A stretch of DNA of 64,000 nucleotides from Candidatus Epulonipiscium sp. (lineage in GTDB: Bacteria; Bacillota; Clostridia; Lachnospirales; Defluviitaleaceae): the NCBI GenBank assembly GCA_012519205.1, contig JAAYQR010000007.1:62001-126000 (forward strand), in the 5' to 3' direction. The notes beneath the pieces were generated by a model that was given only the letters and a program-made list of their open reading frames with translations, searched no databases and was not told where the DNA came from. Every line of letters begins with the position of its first letter. Position 1 is the first letter of the stretch. A program made the position numbers and the translations under genes. Below, in pieces: positions 8,498 to 18,183 of the stretch.

Positions 8498-10543
8498 GTG
8501 AAATTTGGAGATGCATTTCTTGGAATATTTGTTATTGTTATTATTGTTATGATTATAATTCCGCTTCCACAATGGATGTTGGATACATTATTTACTTTAA
8601 ATATTGCTATTGCACTTATAATTTTATTAAATACACTATTCTCGAAAGAACCTCTCGACATGTCAATGTTTCCGACCATACTCTTAATTTCTACAATATT
8701 TAGGTTAGCTCTTAATGTATCCTCTACTAGATTAATATTAGGGGAAGGGGATGCAGGTTCAGTTGTGAGAGTTTTTGGAAGCTTTGTGGCCGGAGGAAAT
8801 ATTGTTCTTGGGGTAATAGTATTTATAATTATTATAGTGATACAGTTTTTGGTTATCACAAAGGGTGCAGAAAGGGTAGCTGAAGTATCGGCTCGTTTTA
8901 CATTAGATGCAATGCCGGGAAAACAAATGGCAATAGATGCTGACTTAAACACGGGCTTAATTGATGAGGCCGAAGCAAAGGCAAGAAGAAAAAAAATACA
9001 GGACGAAGCTGCCTTTTATGGGGCAATGGATGGTTCTAGTAAGTTTGTTAAAAACGATGCTATAGCAGGAATTATCATTACATTTATTAATATTATCGGT
9101 GGGCTTATTTTAGGTACTACAGGCATTACCACAGGAAAACCTCTTCCAGTAGCGGAAGCCTTCGAGATATATACTATTTTAACCATAGGAGATGGACTGG
9201 TAAGTCAGATTCCTGCCCTTCTTATTTCAACTGCCACAGGTATATTGGTAACGAAAACAGCTACAGAAACAAATATGAGCAGTGACTTATTAAAGCAGCT
9301 AGGAAGTACCCCAAGGGTATTGCAAATTACAGGGGGAACCTTAATACTTTTAGGAATTTTTACCCCTTTGCCTATTTTGATTTTTGTTCCAGTCGGTATG
9401 TTATTAATTTTAGGTGCAAGTACGATTGATAAAAATCTTAAGTTACAAACCATTAATGAAGAAATATCTACGGAAGACATAGAGGCTGAAGAAATAAGAA
9501 AGCCAGAAAATGTAGTTTCGCTTTTACAGGTTGATCCCATAGAATTAGAATTTGGGTATGGAATTATTCCCCTAGCGGATGTAAACCAAGGGGGAGACTT
9601 ATTAGATAGGGTGGTTATGATAAGACGACAAATCGCTTTGGAATTAGGAGCTGTTGTTCCTATTATCAGACTGCGAGACAATATTCAACTAAGTCCCAAT
9701 CAATATCTTATAAAGATTAAAGGGGTAGAAATATCCAAAGGTGAAATACTATTTGACCACTATATGGCAATGAATCCGGGATATGTGGAAGAGGAAATAG
9801 ATGGTATAGAAACATTGGAACCGGCCTTTGGGCTACCGGCACTTTGGATATCAGAAACCCAAAGGGAAAAAGCCGAAATGATGGGTTATACGGTCGTTGA
9901 CCCTCCTTCAATCATAGCAACCCATTTAACGGAGATTATAAAGAAGCATTTAGACGAATTACTCACCCGTCAAGATGTTCAAATCCTTATTAATAATGTA
10001 AAAGAAACGCATCCAGCCCTTATTGATGAATTGGTGCCAAAGGTCCTTGGTATAGGGGATATTCAAAAAGTATTATCCAATTTATTAAGGGAACATGTAT
10101 CCATAAGGGATTTAGTGACCATATTTGAAACTTTAGCTGATTATGGTCCTATAACCAGGGATATAGATTTATTAACAGAATATGTTCGTCAAAGCTTAGG
10201 AAGGGCAATTTCTAAAAGGTTCTTAGTTCAAAAAACTAACAATATTATCACCCTAGATCCTTCTCTAGAACAACAGATTATGGATGCTGTGCAACAATCC
10301 GAACAGGGGTCTTATTTGGCATTAGACCCGGAAACCACACAACAGATTTTTGAGAAATTAAGTCAGGAAATCCATAGATTTAATTCCATAGGACAGCAGC
10401 CAATTCTTTTAACATCGCCTATTGCAAGAATTTATTTTAAGAGATTAACTGAACAAATTGCACCGGATTTAATCGTACTATCCTATAATGAAATTGACCC
10501 AAGCATTGAGATACAATCAATTGGAATGGTTAGCATAGCATAA
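8498..10543 (+). CDS. flhA: Flagellar export apparatus protein FlhA
   Basis: The product is 681 residues from GTG 8498, placed 8 bases after AAGGAGG (8483-8489). An in-frame GTG at 8480 lies before that site and is less likely. The N-terminal half is a multi-spanning membrane domain with the FHIPEP signature region (AEVSARFTLDAMPGKQMAID). The C-terminal cytoplasmic domain (from about residue 345) is the substrate/chaperone platform. FlhA forms the nonameric ring of the export gate and couples export to the proton motive force. Confidence 0.97.
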   Translation: MKFGDAFLGIFVIVIIVMIIIPLPQWMLDTLFTLNIAIALIILLNTLFSKEPLDMSMFPTILLISTIFRLALNVSSTRLILGEGDAGSVVRVFGSFVAGGNIVLGVIVFIIIIVIQFLVITKGAERVAEVSARFTLDAMPGKQMAIDADLNTGLIDEAEAKARRKKIQDEAAFYGAMDGSSKFVKNDAIAGIIITFINIIGGLILGTTGITTGKPLPVAEAFEIYTILTIGDGLVSQIPALLISTATGILVTKTATETNMSSDLLKQLGSTPRVLQITGGTLILLGIFTPLPILIFVPVGMLLILGASTIDKNLKLQTINEEISTEDIEAEEIRKPENVVSLLQVDPIELEFGYGIIPLADVNQGGDLLDRVVMIRRQIALELGAVVPIIRLRDNIQLSPNQYLIKIKGVEISKGEILFDHYMAMNPGYVEEEIDGIETLEPAFGLPALWISETQREKAEMMGYTVVDPPSIIATHLTEIIKKHLDELLTRQDVQILINNVKETHPALIDELVPKVLGIGDIQKVLSNLLREHVSIRDLVTIFETLADYGPITRDIDLLTEYVRQSLGRAISKRFLVQKTNNIITLDPSLEQQIMDAVQQSEQGSYLALDPETTQQIFEKLSQEIHRFNSIGQQPILLTSPIARIYFKRLTEQIAPDLIVLSYNEIDPSIEIQSIGMVSIA

Positions 10544-10577
10544 GGGCTATAATAGTTGTGGAGGAATGATAATTGCC

Positions 10578-11789
10578 ATGAAGGTTAAAAAATATGAGGC
10601 TAAAACTGAACAGGAAGCAATAGAAAAAGTAAAAGATGACTTAGGTAAAGAGGCATTGATTTTAAATATAAAAAAGATAAATCCAAAAGGTATTTTTAAA
10701 CTGTTTAGACAACCTACGGTGGAAGTATTAGCAGCTCTAGACGGGCAACTAAATAAGACTAATGATTTCAAACAGCAAGAGAGCAATTTTAATAATATAG
10801 TAGAAGAGACCATAAGAAACATTAGTAATGGCAGCAAGCAATCTGAAAAAACCATAGTAGATGAACAAAAAGAAACAATAAAGGGCTTGGAGAGCAAATT
10901 AGATCACCTAGAAGGGCTTCTTACAAAGGTCATGGAAAGGGTAAGTACGGAAAATCAAATTCAGGCATCCTATACAAATGAAACATGTAGGAAATATAAT
11001 AGTACGATTTTGCAATTATTTTATGATAATCTCATTAAAAACGAAGTGATGCCCGAATTGGCAGAGACTATTTTAAAAGATTTAGATGAAATGGACGAAG
11101 AAACAAAAAACGATGTCAACAACCTCATCGCTATTGTTTACAATAGGATTATGGAAATAATGGGGAATCCAACCCAAATTGAAATGGATAATAAAAAACC
11201 TAAAATAGTTTTCTTTGTCGGACCCACAGGGGTTGGGAAGACGACAACTATCGCAAAAATAACCGCCCATTTTTCTTTGAATGAAAAGAAAAAAGTTGGC
11301 TTAATTACAGCAGACACATATAGGATAGCTGCGGTTGAACAGTTAAAAACCTATGCAGAAATACTAAACGTACCTGTTGAAGTGATATATTCTTCCGATG
11401 AATTATTAGAAACCCTTGAAAAAATAAAGGATGTTGATATTGTTTTTATAGATACAGCTGGAAGATCTCATAAAAATGCACAGCAATTTCAAGAATTAGA
11501 TAATTTGCTTTCTTTAGTAGATGAAAAACAAATATTTTTGGTGCTGAGTGCAACCACTAAGTATAAAGATATGTTAAATATTTTGAATCAATATTCTTCA
11601 ATCTCAGATTATGATATTATTTTTACTAAGGCTGATGAAACGACATCTCTCGGAACAATTCTAAATGTAAGATACCTAACGCAAAAATCCTTATCCTATA
11701 TAACATTTGGGCAAGATGTTCCGGATGATATAGAACTTATCAGTCCTAAAAAAATGACAAAAGCCTTATTAGGGAGTATGGATGAATGA
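10578..11789 (+). CDS. flhF: Flagellar SRP-type GTPase FlhF
   Basis: The product is 403 residues from ATG 10578 (MKVKKYEAKTEQEAIEKV), the typical FlhF beginning. GGAGGA at 10560-10565 lies 12 bases upstream, a long gap; the ATG at 10566 sits right on that site and is less likely. After a variable N-terminal region comes the SRP-type NG GTPase domain with GPTGVGKTTTIAKI near residue 215 and DTAGRSHKN. FlhF helps place the flagellum. It overlaps flhG by 4 bases. Confidence 0.95.
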   Translation: MKVKKYEAKTEQEAIEKVKDDLGKEALILNIKKINPKGIFKLFRQPTVEVLAALDGQLNKTNDFKQQESNFNNIVEETIRNISNGSKQSEKTIVDEQKETIKGLESKLDHLEGLLTKVMERVSTENQIQASYTNETCRKYNSTILQLFYDNLIKNEVMPELAETILKDLDEMDEETKNDVNNLIAIVYNRIMEIMGNPTQIEMDNKKPKIVFFVGPTGVGKTTTIAKITAHFSLNEKKKVGLITADTYRIAAVEQLKTYAEILNVPVEVIYSSDELLETLEKIKDVDIVFIDTAGRSHKNAQQFQELDNLLSLVDEKQIFLVLSATTKYKDMLNILNQYSSISDYDIIFTKADETTSLGTILNVRYLTQKSLSYITFGQDVPDDIELISPKKMTKALLGSMDE

Positions 11790-12670
11790 TGGACCAAGCA
11801 GAGAAACTAAGAAGAATTGTAAATAATCAACTAGAGCAGGCCATATCGGAGCCTAGAACTTCGCGAGTAATCACCGTTACAAGCGGAAAAGGCGGCGTCG
11901 GAAAGACGAATGTAACAGCCAATTTAGCTGTACAACTTCAAAGAGCAGGGAAAAAAGTTGTTATAATTGATGCTGATTTTGGCTTAGCAAACATAGAAGT
12001 AGTTTTGGGAATTGTACCTAGATCAAACCTTGGAGAAGTCATCCATGGAAAAAAAGTTATTACCGATATCATAACAGAGGGACCAATGAATATAAAATTC
12101 ATTTCAGGAGGTTCTGGGGTACAGGATTTGATACATCTAAATGAACATCAATTATCTTTTTTTATTAAAAATTTGAGTCTTCTTGATCAGATGGCAGATA
12201 TTATACTAATCGATACGGGGGCGGGACTAACAGATGCTGTCCTTAGCTTTTCTAAGGCGGCAGATGAAATCATCCTTGTTACCACCCCGGAGCCAACATC
12301 AGTCACCGATGCTTATGCATTGATAAAAACATTATGTAGCCAAAAAAATAATGCTACTCCCAATATAAAATTACTGGTTAATAGGGTAGATGATGAAGAA
12401 GAGGGCAGAGAAATATACTATAAGTTAAAGCAGGTATCAAAGAGGTTCCTAAATGTGGAAATCGATGATTTAGGATATATACCCTATGATAGGGCATTGG
12501 TAAAGTCAGTAAAGTTGCAAGAACCAGTTTCCATCAGTTTTCCAAAAAGTGATGTGAGCAAAGCCTTCGAGATAATTTCTAATAGGGTATTAGATACAGA
12601 ATATAAAGAAAAGAAAAATACAGGCCTTACACTGTTTGTAAAACGATTAATGAATATATTTGGTTCTTAA
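11786..12670 (+). CDS. flhG: Flagellar number regulator FlhG (MinD/ParA-type ATPase, YlxH)
   Basis: The 294-residue product begins with an N-terminal FlhF-activating helix containing QAEKLRRIVN and then a MinD-type deviant Walker A SGKGGVGKTNVTANLAVQL starting near residue 33. It also has the Walker B IIDADFGLANIEVVLG. FlhG stimulates FlhF GTPase and controls flagellar number or pattern. The start overlaps the flhF stop (ATGATGG at 11786; an ATG 3 bases later is equally possible). Confidence 0.95.
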   Translation: MMDQAEKLRRIVNNQLEQAISEPRTSRVITVTSGKGGVGKTNVTANLAVQLQRAGKKVVIIDADFGLANIEVVLGIVPRSNLGEVIHGKKVITDIITEGPMNIKFISGGSGVQDLIHLNEHQLSFFIKNLSLLDQMADIILIDTGAGLTDAVLSFSKAADEIILVTTPEPTSVTDAYALIKTLCSQKNNATPNIKLLVNRVDDEEEGREIYYKLKQVSKRFLNVEIDDLGYIPYDRALVKSVKLQEPVSISFPKSDVSKAFEIISNRVLDTEYKEKKNTGLTLFVKRLMNIFGS

Positions 12671-12692
12671 GACTAGGTAAGGAGGTCCGTCG

Positions 12693-13337
12693 GTGAAAAA
12701 AATATTAACCCCAGGATTAAAGCTAGAAATAACAAATATAGAGACTAGAAATAAAAAAAAGGGTTATGGATATATTAGTCAAATTGAAGAATATGTAGAT
12801 GATAAGACATTAATAATAGGTACTCCTATTGTGGGAGGGCAAATTGTACCTTTAAGAGTTGGTAATCAATATGCTTTAATAATTTATTCAGATACGACCC
12901 TTTATCGTTGTAAAATTCTTATCAAAAATAGGCTTAAAAAGGGTTTAGTTGAAATGTTAAAGGTCGAAATCATAACCCAACTTGAAAAAATTCAAAGAAG
13001 AGAATTCTTCCGCTGTGAATGCATCATACCATTTAAATACAATATCAATGATTCTTGGGAAGAAAGCATTATTAAGGATATAAGCGGCGGAGGACTTCGA
13101 TTTATTACAAATGTAAAATTGCAAATATCGGAGTTGATTATATGCGATATTCCCTTAGATGGCCAAGAAATAAGTGCAAGGGGAAGATTAATCAGCAGAG
13201 AAGACTCCAACACTGAGACTTATAAGTATCAATATAGGGTTTCCTTTGAAGAACTTTCAAAGATTGAGCGGGAAAAAATAATCCAATACATCTTTTTACA
13301 ACAAAGAAAAAGGGTACAACAGCATAGAGGGTTGTGA
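12693..13337 (+). CDS. PilZ-domain flagellar brake protein (YcgR/DgrA-like)
   Basis: The 214-residue product starts at GTG 12693 behind AAGGAGG (12679-12685). The N-terminal half resembles the YcgR-type beta-barrel. The C-terminal half is a PilZ domain with both c-di-GMP-binding signatures, R103-E-F-F-R107 (RxxxR) and DISGGG (DxSxxG). Placed between flhG and cheB, it most likely slows or stops the motor when c-di-GMP is high, like YpfA/MotI of Bacillus. That role is inferred from the family and the location. Confidence 0.9.
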   Translation: MKKILTPGLKLEITNIETRNKKKGYGYISQIEEYVDDKTLIIGTPIVGGQIVPLRVGNQYALIIYSDTTLYRCKILIKNRLKKGLVEMLKVEIITQLEKIQRREFFRCECIIPFKYNINDSWEESIIKDISGGGLRFITNVKLQISELIICDIPLDGQEISARGRLISREDSNTETYKYQYRVSFEELSKIEREKIIQYIFLQQRKRVQQHRGL

Positions 13338-13341
13338 TTGT

Positions 13342-14409
13342 ATGGCAGAAAAAATAAAAATATTAGTAATTGATGACTCTGCTTTCATGAGAAGGGTTAT
13401 TTCTGATATAATTAATAGTGACAACAGATTTATTGTAGTGGGCACTGCAAGAAATGGCGAAGAAGGTCTAAAAAAGATAAAAGAGTTAAATCCAGATATG
13501 ATTACCCTGGATATAGAAATGCCAGAGATGAACGGATTAGAAATGCTAGATGATTTAATGAAAACAAATCCTAAGCCTGTACTGGTAATCAGTGTTCTAA
13601 CCAATGAAGGAGCAGATACAACCATTCGGGCATTAGAGGCAGGGGCAGTAGATTTTATAACAAAACCTAAAAACATTTTTAAGATGAATGAAGAAGAAAT
13701 TAAGCTGCAGATTCTTCAAAAAATATATGTAGCCTCTAAAATTAAAAACTTCCCCATAAAGGTAAAAAAACATAGGGATGAAGTTATAGGAAGTACCCAA
13801 CCTTTGACTCCACGAGATACGAACATTAAAAACATAATAGCCATAGGAACATCAACAGGGGGACCTAGGGCTTTACAAGAAATTTTACCCTATATCCCCA
13901 AATCCCTACCCGCCAGCTATATTATTGTTCAACATATGCCTCCAGGATTTACCAAGTCCTTGGCAGAAAGACTGAATAATCTAAGCGATATCATGGTAAA
14001 AGAGGCGGTGGATAGAGATATATTACACCCCGGAGTTGCATATATAGCACCTGGAGATTACCATATTTTAATTGAAAAAATCCCAGGAAAAAATATGTAC
14101 TGGATTAGATTATCAAGCAGCCCTTCAGTATCAGGACATAGACCTTCAGTTAATGTAATGTTTAATTCTATTTCAGAAACAAATTTAAACAACGTAGTTG
14201 GAGTTATTATGACGGGAATGGGTAATGATGGATGCGAAGGTATGAAAAATTTAAAACTTAAAAATAAGGCTTATATTATTGCACAGGATGAAAAAAGTTG
14301 TGTTGTATACGGTATGCCTAAGGCTGTAATAGAGGCAGGAGTTGCAGATGTGGTAGTACCTTTAGAACAGATAGCAAAAGAGATTATTAAAGTGGTGGAG
14401 GTGCGTTAA
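13342..14409 (+). CDS. cheB: Chemotaxis protein-glutamate methylesterase CheB
   Basis: The 355-residue product consists of a receiver domain (phospho-acceptor Asp57 in TLDIEMPEMNG) joined by a linker to a CheB methylesterase domain. The catalytic Ser171 lies in GTSTGGPRAL; the active-site His is in QHMPPGFT and the Asp in MTGMGNDG. Phosphorylated by CheA, CheB demethylates or deamidates chemoreceptors. Its opposite number, the methyltransferase CheR, is not in this cluster. Confidence 0.97.
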   Translation: MAEKIKILVIDDSAFMRRVISDIINSDNRFIVVGTARNGEEGLKKIKELNPDMITLDIEMPEMNGLEMLDDLMKTNPKPVLVISVLTNEGADTTIRALEAGAVDFITKPKNIFKMNEEEIKLQILQKIYVASKIKNFPIKVKKHRDEVIGSTQPLTPRDTNIKNIIAIGTSTGGPRALQEILPYIPKSLPASYIIVQHMPPGFTKSLAERLNNLSDIMVKEAVDRDILHPGVAYIAPGDYHILIEKIPGKNMYWIRLSSSPSVSGHRPSVNVMFNSISETNLNNVVGVIMTGMGNDGCEGMKNLKLKNKAYIIAQDEKSCVVYGMPKAVIEAGVADVVVPLEQIAKEIIKVVEVR

Positions 14410-14410
14410 T

Positions 14411-16474
14411 ATGGATATGAGTCAATACTTGGAAATTTTTGTTGAAGAATCAAAAGAACATCTTCAAAGTTTAAATGAAAGTTTGCTTCAATTAGAAAAC
14501 GAACCTGGAAATATGCCTATCCTAAATGAAGTTTTCCGCGTAGCCCACACATTAAAGGGCATGGCTGGAACTATGGGTTTTACAAAGATGCAAAAACTAA
14601 CCCACAACATGGAAAATGTCCTTTCGGAAATTCGAAATGGTCGTATTTTAGTTGATTCCAACTTACTGGATACACTTTTTAAATGCCTAGATGCTCTTGA
14701 AAATTATGTTGATGAAATTATAAATACAGGAAATGAAGGCAGTGAAGAATATACTCAAATTATCAATGAGCTAGGTAATATATTATCGAATAATTTTGAC
14801 CAAGGAGAAACAACTGAAAAACAAGGAACTGTCCATGTGGAACAAGAAAGCTCTACTAATTCAGACTTGGAGATTGCAGATGTTCATTTAACTGATTTTG
14901 AAAACAATGCAGTTAAGAATGCCCTCTCAAGAAGTTACAATGTATATCAAATCAGCATTTACTTAAATAAAGCTTGTGTACTTAAATCAGCTAGGGCATT
15001 TATTGTCTTTAGATCCTTAGAGAGCTTAGGGGAAATCATTAAATCCCTCCCAAAGGTTGAAGATATAGAAGATGAAAAGTTTGAATTTGATTTTACTGTA
15101 GTGGTTATTTCAAAAGAAGCAAAGGATATGTTCGAAAAAGAATTGCTTTCAATTGCAGAGGTTGAACAAGTAATTATTAGAGATATTGTTGTATCAGGTG
15201 GGGAAGATGAACTGGTAAACATACCCGATACTGAAAATAAACAAGATAGTTTACCGGGTCATACGCCACAAGATACCCATGAAAAAGATGGGGGCGAGTC
15301 AAAATCTATAGTAGGAAAATCAAGGCCTAAGGCTGGGAAAACTGTTCGTGTAGATATTGATAGATTAGATACATTAATGAATCTCGTGAGTGAATTAATT
15401 ATTATAAAAACAAGACTTGAGGGAATCGAAGGCGGAAACAATACCCAAAATTACAATGAGGCAGTGGAATATCTAGAAAGAATTACAACGAGTCTCCATG
15501 ATGCTGTAATGAAGGTTAGGATGGTTCCTGTTGAAAGAGTATTTAATCGGTTCCCAAGGATGATAAGAGATTTATCAAGAAAGCTAAATAAAGAAATCGA
15601 ATTGACCATGTCCGGTGAAGAAACAGAGTTAGATAGAACTGTTATTGATGAAATTGGCGATCCATTAATTCACTTATTAAGAAATGCAGCGGATCACGGG
15701 TTAGAAACCACAGAAGAAAGACTACAAAAAGGAAAAGATAAAATAGGAAATATCTATTTAAGAGCTTATCAAGATGGAAATAACGTAGTAATAGAAGTTG
15801 AAGACGACGGAAAAGGTATAGACACAAAGAAAATAAAGGCAAGAGCAGTTGAAAAGGGAGCAATTACTTCTGATATGGCTTCAAATATGTCAGAACAAGA
15901 TATCGTTGAACTTTTATTTAATCCTAGTTTTAGCACCGCAGAAAAGATTTCTGATGTATCTGGAAGAGGTGTTGGTCTAGACGTTGTTAAGACAAAAATA
16001 GAAGCCCTTGGTGGGGATATAGAAGTTAAAACTACCTTAGGCAAAGGTAGCAAGTTTATCGTTAGACTACCATTGACCTTGGCAATCATCCAAGCTTTAA
16101 TGGTTAAACTCGGAGAAGAAAAATATGCTATTCCACTTAATACAATTCAAAATATTGAGGATGTAAAAATTAGCGATATACAATATATACAAAAACAAGA
16201 AATTATAGTTTTAAGAAATCAAGTTATTCCGATTATACGTTTGGATAGGGTACTTGATGTTCCCAAAAAAGAGCAAAAGGAACTTATCACCGTTGTTATC
16301 GTTAAAAAGGGAGAAAAACAGGCAGGATTTGTAGTTGATGGTTTAATTGGCCAACAGGAAATAGTAATAAAATCCCTAGGAAAATATCTAAGTGGTATTC
16401 GAATGATTGCTGGGGCAACCATTTTGGGGAATGGTGAAGTAGCACTTATTTTAGATATTAATACACTAGTATAG
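14411..16474 (+). CDS. cheA: Chemotaxis sensor histidine kinase CheA
   Basis: The 687-residue product has the full CheA layout. P1 HPt carries the phosphorylated His46 in VAHTLKGMAGTMGF, and a P2 CheY-docking domain lies at about 155-265. A linker leads to the P3 dimerisation helices starting at VRVDIDRLDTLMNLV. The P4 ATPase has HLLRNAADHGLE, DDGKGI and SGRGVGLDVV, and a C-terminal P5 CheW-like domain closes it. It phosphorylates CheY and CheB in response to receptors. GGTGGAGGTG at 14394-14403 serves as ribosome binding site. Confidence 0.97.
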   Translation: MDMSQYLEIFVEESKEHLQSLNESLLQLENEPGNMPILNEVFRVAHTLKGMAGTMGFTKMQKLTHNMENVLSEIRNGRILVDSNLLDTLFKCLDALENYVDEIINTGNEGSEEYTQIINELGNILSNNFDQGETTEKQGTVHVEQESSTNSDLEIADVHLTDFENNAVKNALSRSYNVYQISIYLNKACVLKSARAFIVFRSLESLGEIIKSLPKVEDIEDEKFEFDFTVVVISKEAKDMFEKELLSIAEVEQVIIRDIVVSGGEDELVNIPDTENKQDSLPGHTPQDTHEKDGGESKSIVGKSRPKAGKTVRVDIDRLDTLMNLVSELIIIKTRLEGIEGGNNTQNYNEAVEYLERITTSLHDAVMKVRMVPVERVFNRFPRMIRDLSRKLNKEIELTMSGEETELDRTVIDEIGDPLIHLLRNAADHGLETTEERLQKGKDKIGNIYLRAYQDGNNVVIEVEDDGKGIDTKKIKARAVEKGAITSDMASNMSEQDIVELLFNPSFSTAEKISDVSGRGVGLDVVKTKIEALGGDIEVKTTLGKGSKFIVRLPLTLAIIQALMVKLGEEKYAIPLNTIQNIEDVKISDIQYIQKQEIIVLRNQVIPIIRLDRVLDVPKKEQKELITVVIVKKGEKQAGFVVDGLIGQQEIVIKSLGKYLSGIRMIAGATILGNGEVALILDINTLV

Positions 16475-16487
16475 TAGGGGGGATAAA

Positions 16488-16964
16488 ATGGATAACAATA
16501 CCAATCACGAAATTAAACAGTATGTAGTTTTTAAATTGGGTAATGAAGAGTATGGTGTAGATATACAAAGGGTACAAATAATTGAACGCATTCAAAATAT
16601 AACCAGAGTGCCGAAATCTCCCTACTTTATAAAAGGGGTAATAAACCTTAGGGGAGAAATCATTCCAGTAATGAGTTTAAGAGTTAAATTTGAATTGGAG
16701 CCGGATGATTATACGGATGAAACACGAATAATCATTGTTAAAATTGATGAAAACCAAGTAGGGATGATTGTTGACCAGGTAAAAGAAGTATTACAGCTTT
16801 CAACAGAAGCTATAGAGAATGTACAAGGCTTTACTTCGGATATCAATTTAAACTTTATTCAAGGGGTTGGAAAGGTTAATGATCATATAGTTACCCTCCT
16901 AAACTTAAAGAATCTAATTGATTCTACACTTAATAACCCCAAGGAAAACCAACCAGCCCAATGA
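16488..16964 (+). CDS. cheW: Chemotaxis adaptor protein CheW
   Basis: The 158-residue single CheW domain has the family features VVFKLGNEEYGVDIQRVQII, the VPKSPYFIKGVINLRGEIIP core and a C-terminal IQGVGKVNDHIVTLLNLKNL. It bridges chemoreceptors and CheA. GGGGGGA at 16477-16483 (within AGTAGGGGGG ATAAA) acts as ribosome binding site. A 94-base gap with a stable hairpin separates it from cheC. Confidence 0.96.
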   Translation: MDNNTNHEIKQYVVFKLGNEEYGVDIQRVQIIERIQNITRVPKSPYFIKGVINLRGEIIPVMSLRVKFELEPDDYTDETRIIIVKIDENQVGMIVDQVKEVLQLSTEAIENVQGFTSDINLNFIQGVGKVNDHIVTLLNLKNLIDSTLNNPKENQPAQ

Positions 16965-16990
16965 TTGATTGACAATATTTGACCTAATAA

Positions 16991-17033
16991 GATTTCCAAC
17001 ATGAATGTGCATTTTATATTCAGGTTGGAAATC
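16991..17033 (+). promoter_or_regulatory. Intra-operon hairpin between cheW and cheC
   Basis: GATTTCCAAC (16991-17000) is perfectly complementary to GTTGGAAATC (17024-17033). After one mismatch the stem continues with TGAAT/ATTCA. No U-run follows, so it is not a standard terminator. A transcript-processing or mRNA-stability element, or a weak attenuator, is possible. Confidence 0.5.
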
Positions 17034-17058
17034 TATCATTATTTGAAGGAGTGAAAAC

Positions 17059-17682
17059 ATGTCCAATATCGACATTGATATGTTAGATACCCTGCACCTA
17101 GATGTTCTAAGGGAAATAGGCAATATTGGTGCAGGAAATGCAACAACTGCCCTAGCTAAAATATTAAATAAAAAGATTGACATGGGAGTGCCTAAGGTCA
17201 ATATTTTGGAATTTAAAAATGTTGCCGATGTTTTAGGGGGACCGGAAAATTTAGTAGTAGGGATATTACTTAGTGTCTCTGGTGATATTAATGGAATGAT
17301 GATGTTCGTTCTTGAACAGCGTTCAGCCCATGTTTTGGTTAATATTTTAATGGGAAGGGAAATTCATGATATATCCGAGTTTACAGAAATGGATGTTTCT
17401 GCACTACAAGAAATTGGTAATATATTAACGGGATCGTATTTGTCATCATTATCTGCCCTAACAAAACTATCAGTAATACCCTCAATCCCTCAAATGGCTT
17501 TTGATATGGCAGGGGCGATACTCAGTGTTCCTGCTATAGAATTTGGAAAGGTTGGGGATAAGGTTTTATTTATAGAGACTGAGTTTGCGGAAGGTATAGA
17601 CCACGTTACAGGATACTTTATATTAATACCTGATATCAATTCATATGAAAAAATATTAACATCCCTAGGAGTTAGCATATGA
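17059..17682 (+). CDS. cheC: CheY-P phosphatase CheC
   Basis: The 207-residue product contains two copies of the CheC active-site helix: LREIGNIGAGNATTAL near residue 15 and LQEIGNILTGSYLSSL near residue 115. Both keep the E-x-x-N pair, so both centres look active. CheC removes phosphate from CheY-P and also binds CheD to control CheD activity. Its last 4 bases overlap the cheD start (ATGA), so the two partners are made together. Confidence 0.96.
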   Translation: MSNIDIDMLDTLHLDVLREIGNIGAGNATTALAKILNKKIDMGVPKVNILEFKNVADVLGGPENLVVGILLSVSGDINGMMMFVLEQRSAHVLVNILMGREIHDISEFTEMDVSALQEIGNILTGSYLSSLSALTKLSVIPSIPQMAFDMAGAILSVPAIEFGKVGDKVLFIETEFAEGIDHVTGYFILIPDINSYEKILTSLGVSI

Positions 17683-18173
17683 TAGATTCCCATACAATCA
17701 TCAAAGTTGGAATGGCAGATTTAAATACGACAATACATCCTGGTATCCTAACTACATTAGGTTTAGGTTCTTGCGTCGGGATTGCATTATATGACCCAGT
17801 GGCTAAGGTAGGTGGCCTCGCCCATATAATGCTTCCGGATAGCACACAAATTAAAAATAATTCAAATGTTGCAAAGTTTGCTGACACTGCTGTGATTAAA
17901 CTAATAGAAGATATGATTTATCTAGGGGCAAGAAAAGAGAGAATGGTTGCAAAACTAGCCGGTGGCGCTCAAATGTTTGCATTTAATAATACAAATGACT
18001 TAATGAGAATCGGTTTTAGAAATGTATCTGCATCTCAAAAAGTACTTAATGAATTGGGAATCCCGATAATATCTTCCGATACGGGTGCAAATTATGGTAG
18101 AACCATAGAATTGTATACAGAAGATGGAAGATTGCTTATTAAAACGATAGGGCATGGCATAAAACAAATATAA
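17679..18173 (+). CDS. cheD: Chemoreceptor glutamine deamidase CheD
   Basis: The 164-residue product has the CheD signature LGLGSCVGIALYDP with the catalytic Cys and GLAHIMLPDS with the His. CheD deamidates receptor glutamines and binds CheC, stimulating its phosphatase activity. Length and arrangement directly after cheC match the Bacillus/Thermotoga type system. Confidence 0.96.
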   Translation: MIDSHTIIKVGMADLNTTIHPGILTTLGLGSCVGIALYDPVAKVGGLAHIMLPDSTQIKNNSNVAKFADTAVIKLIEDMIYLGARKERMVAKLAGGAQMFAFNNTNDLMRIGFRNVSASQKVLNELGIPIISSDTGANYGRTIELYTEDGRLLIKTIGHGIKQI

Positions 18174-18183
18174 GGAGTTTACA

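Noticed and set aside
8353-8952. 199-codon open frame on the minus strand over flhB/flhA
   Set aside because: It lies opposite two clearly conserved genes, has no ribosome binding site, and its low-complexity Ile/Asn/Ser-rich composition is what the antisense of a hydrophobic membrane-protein gene gives.
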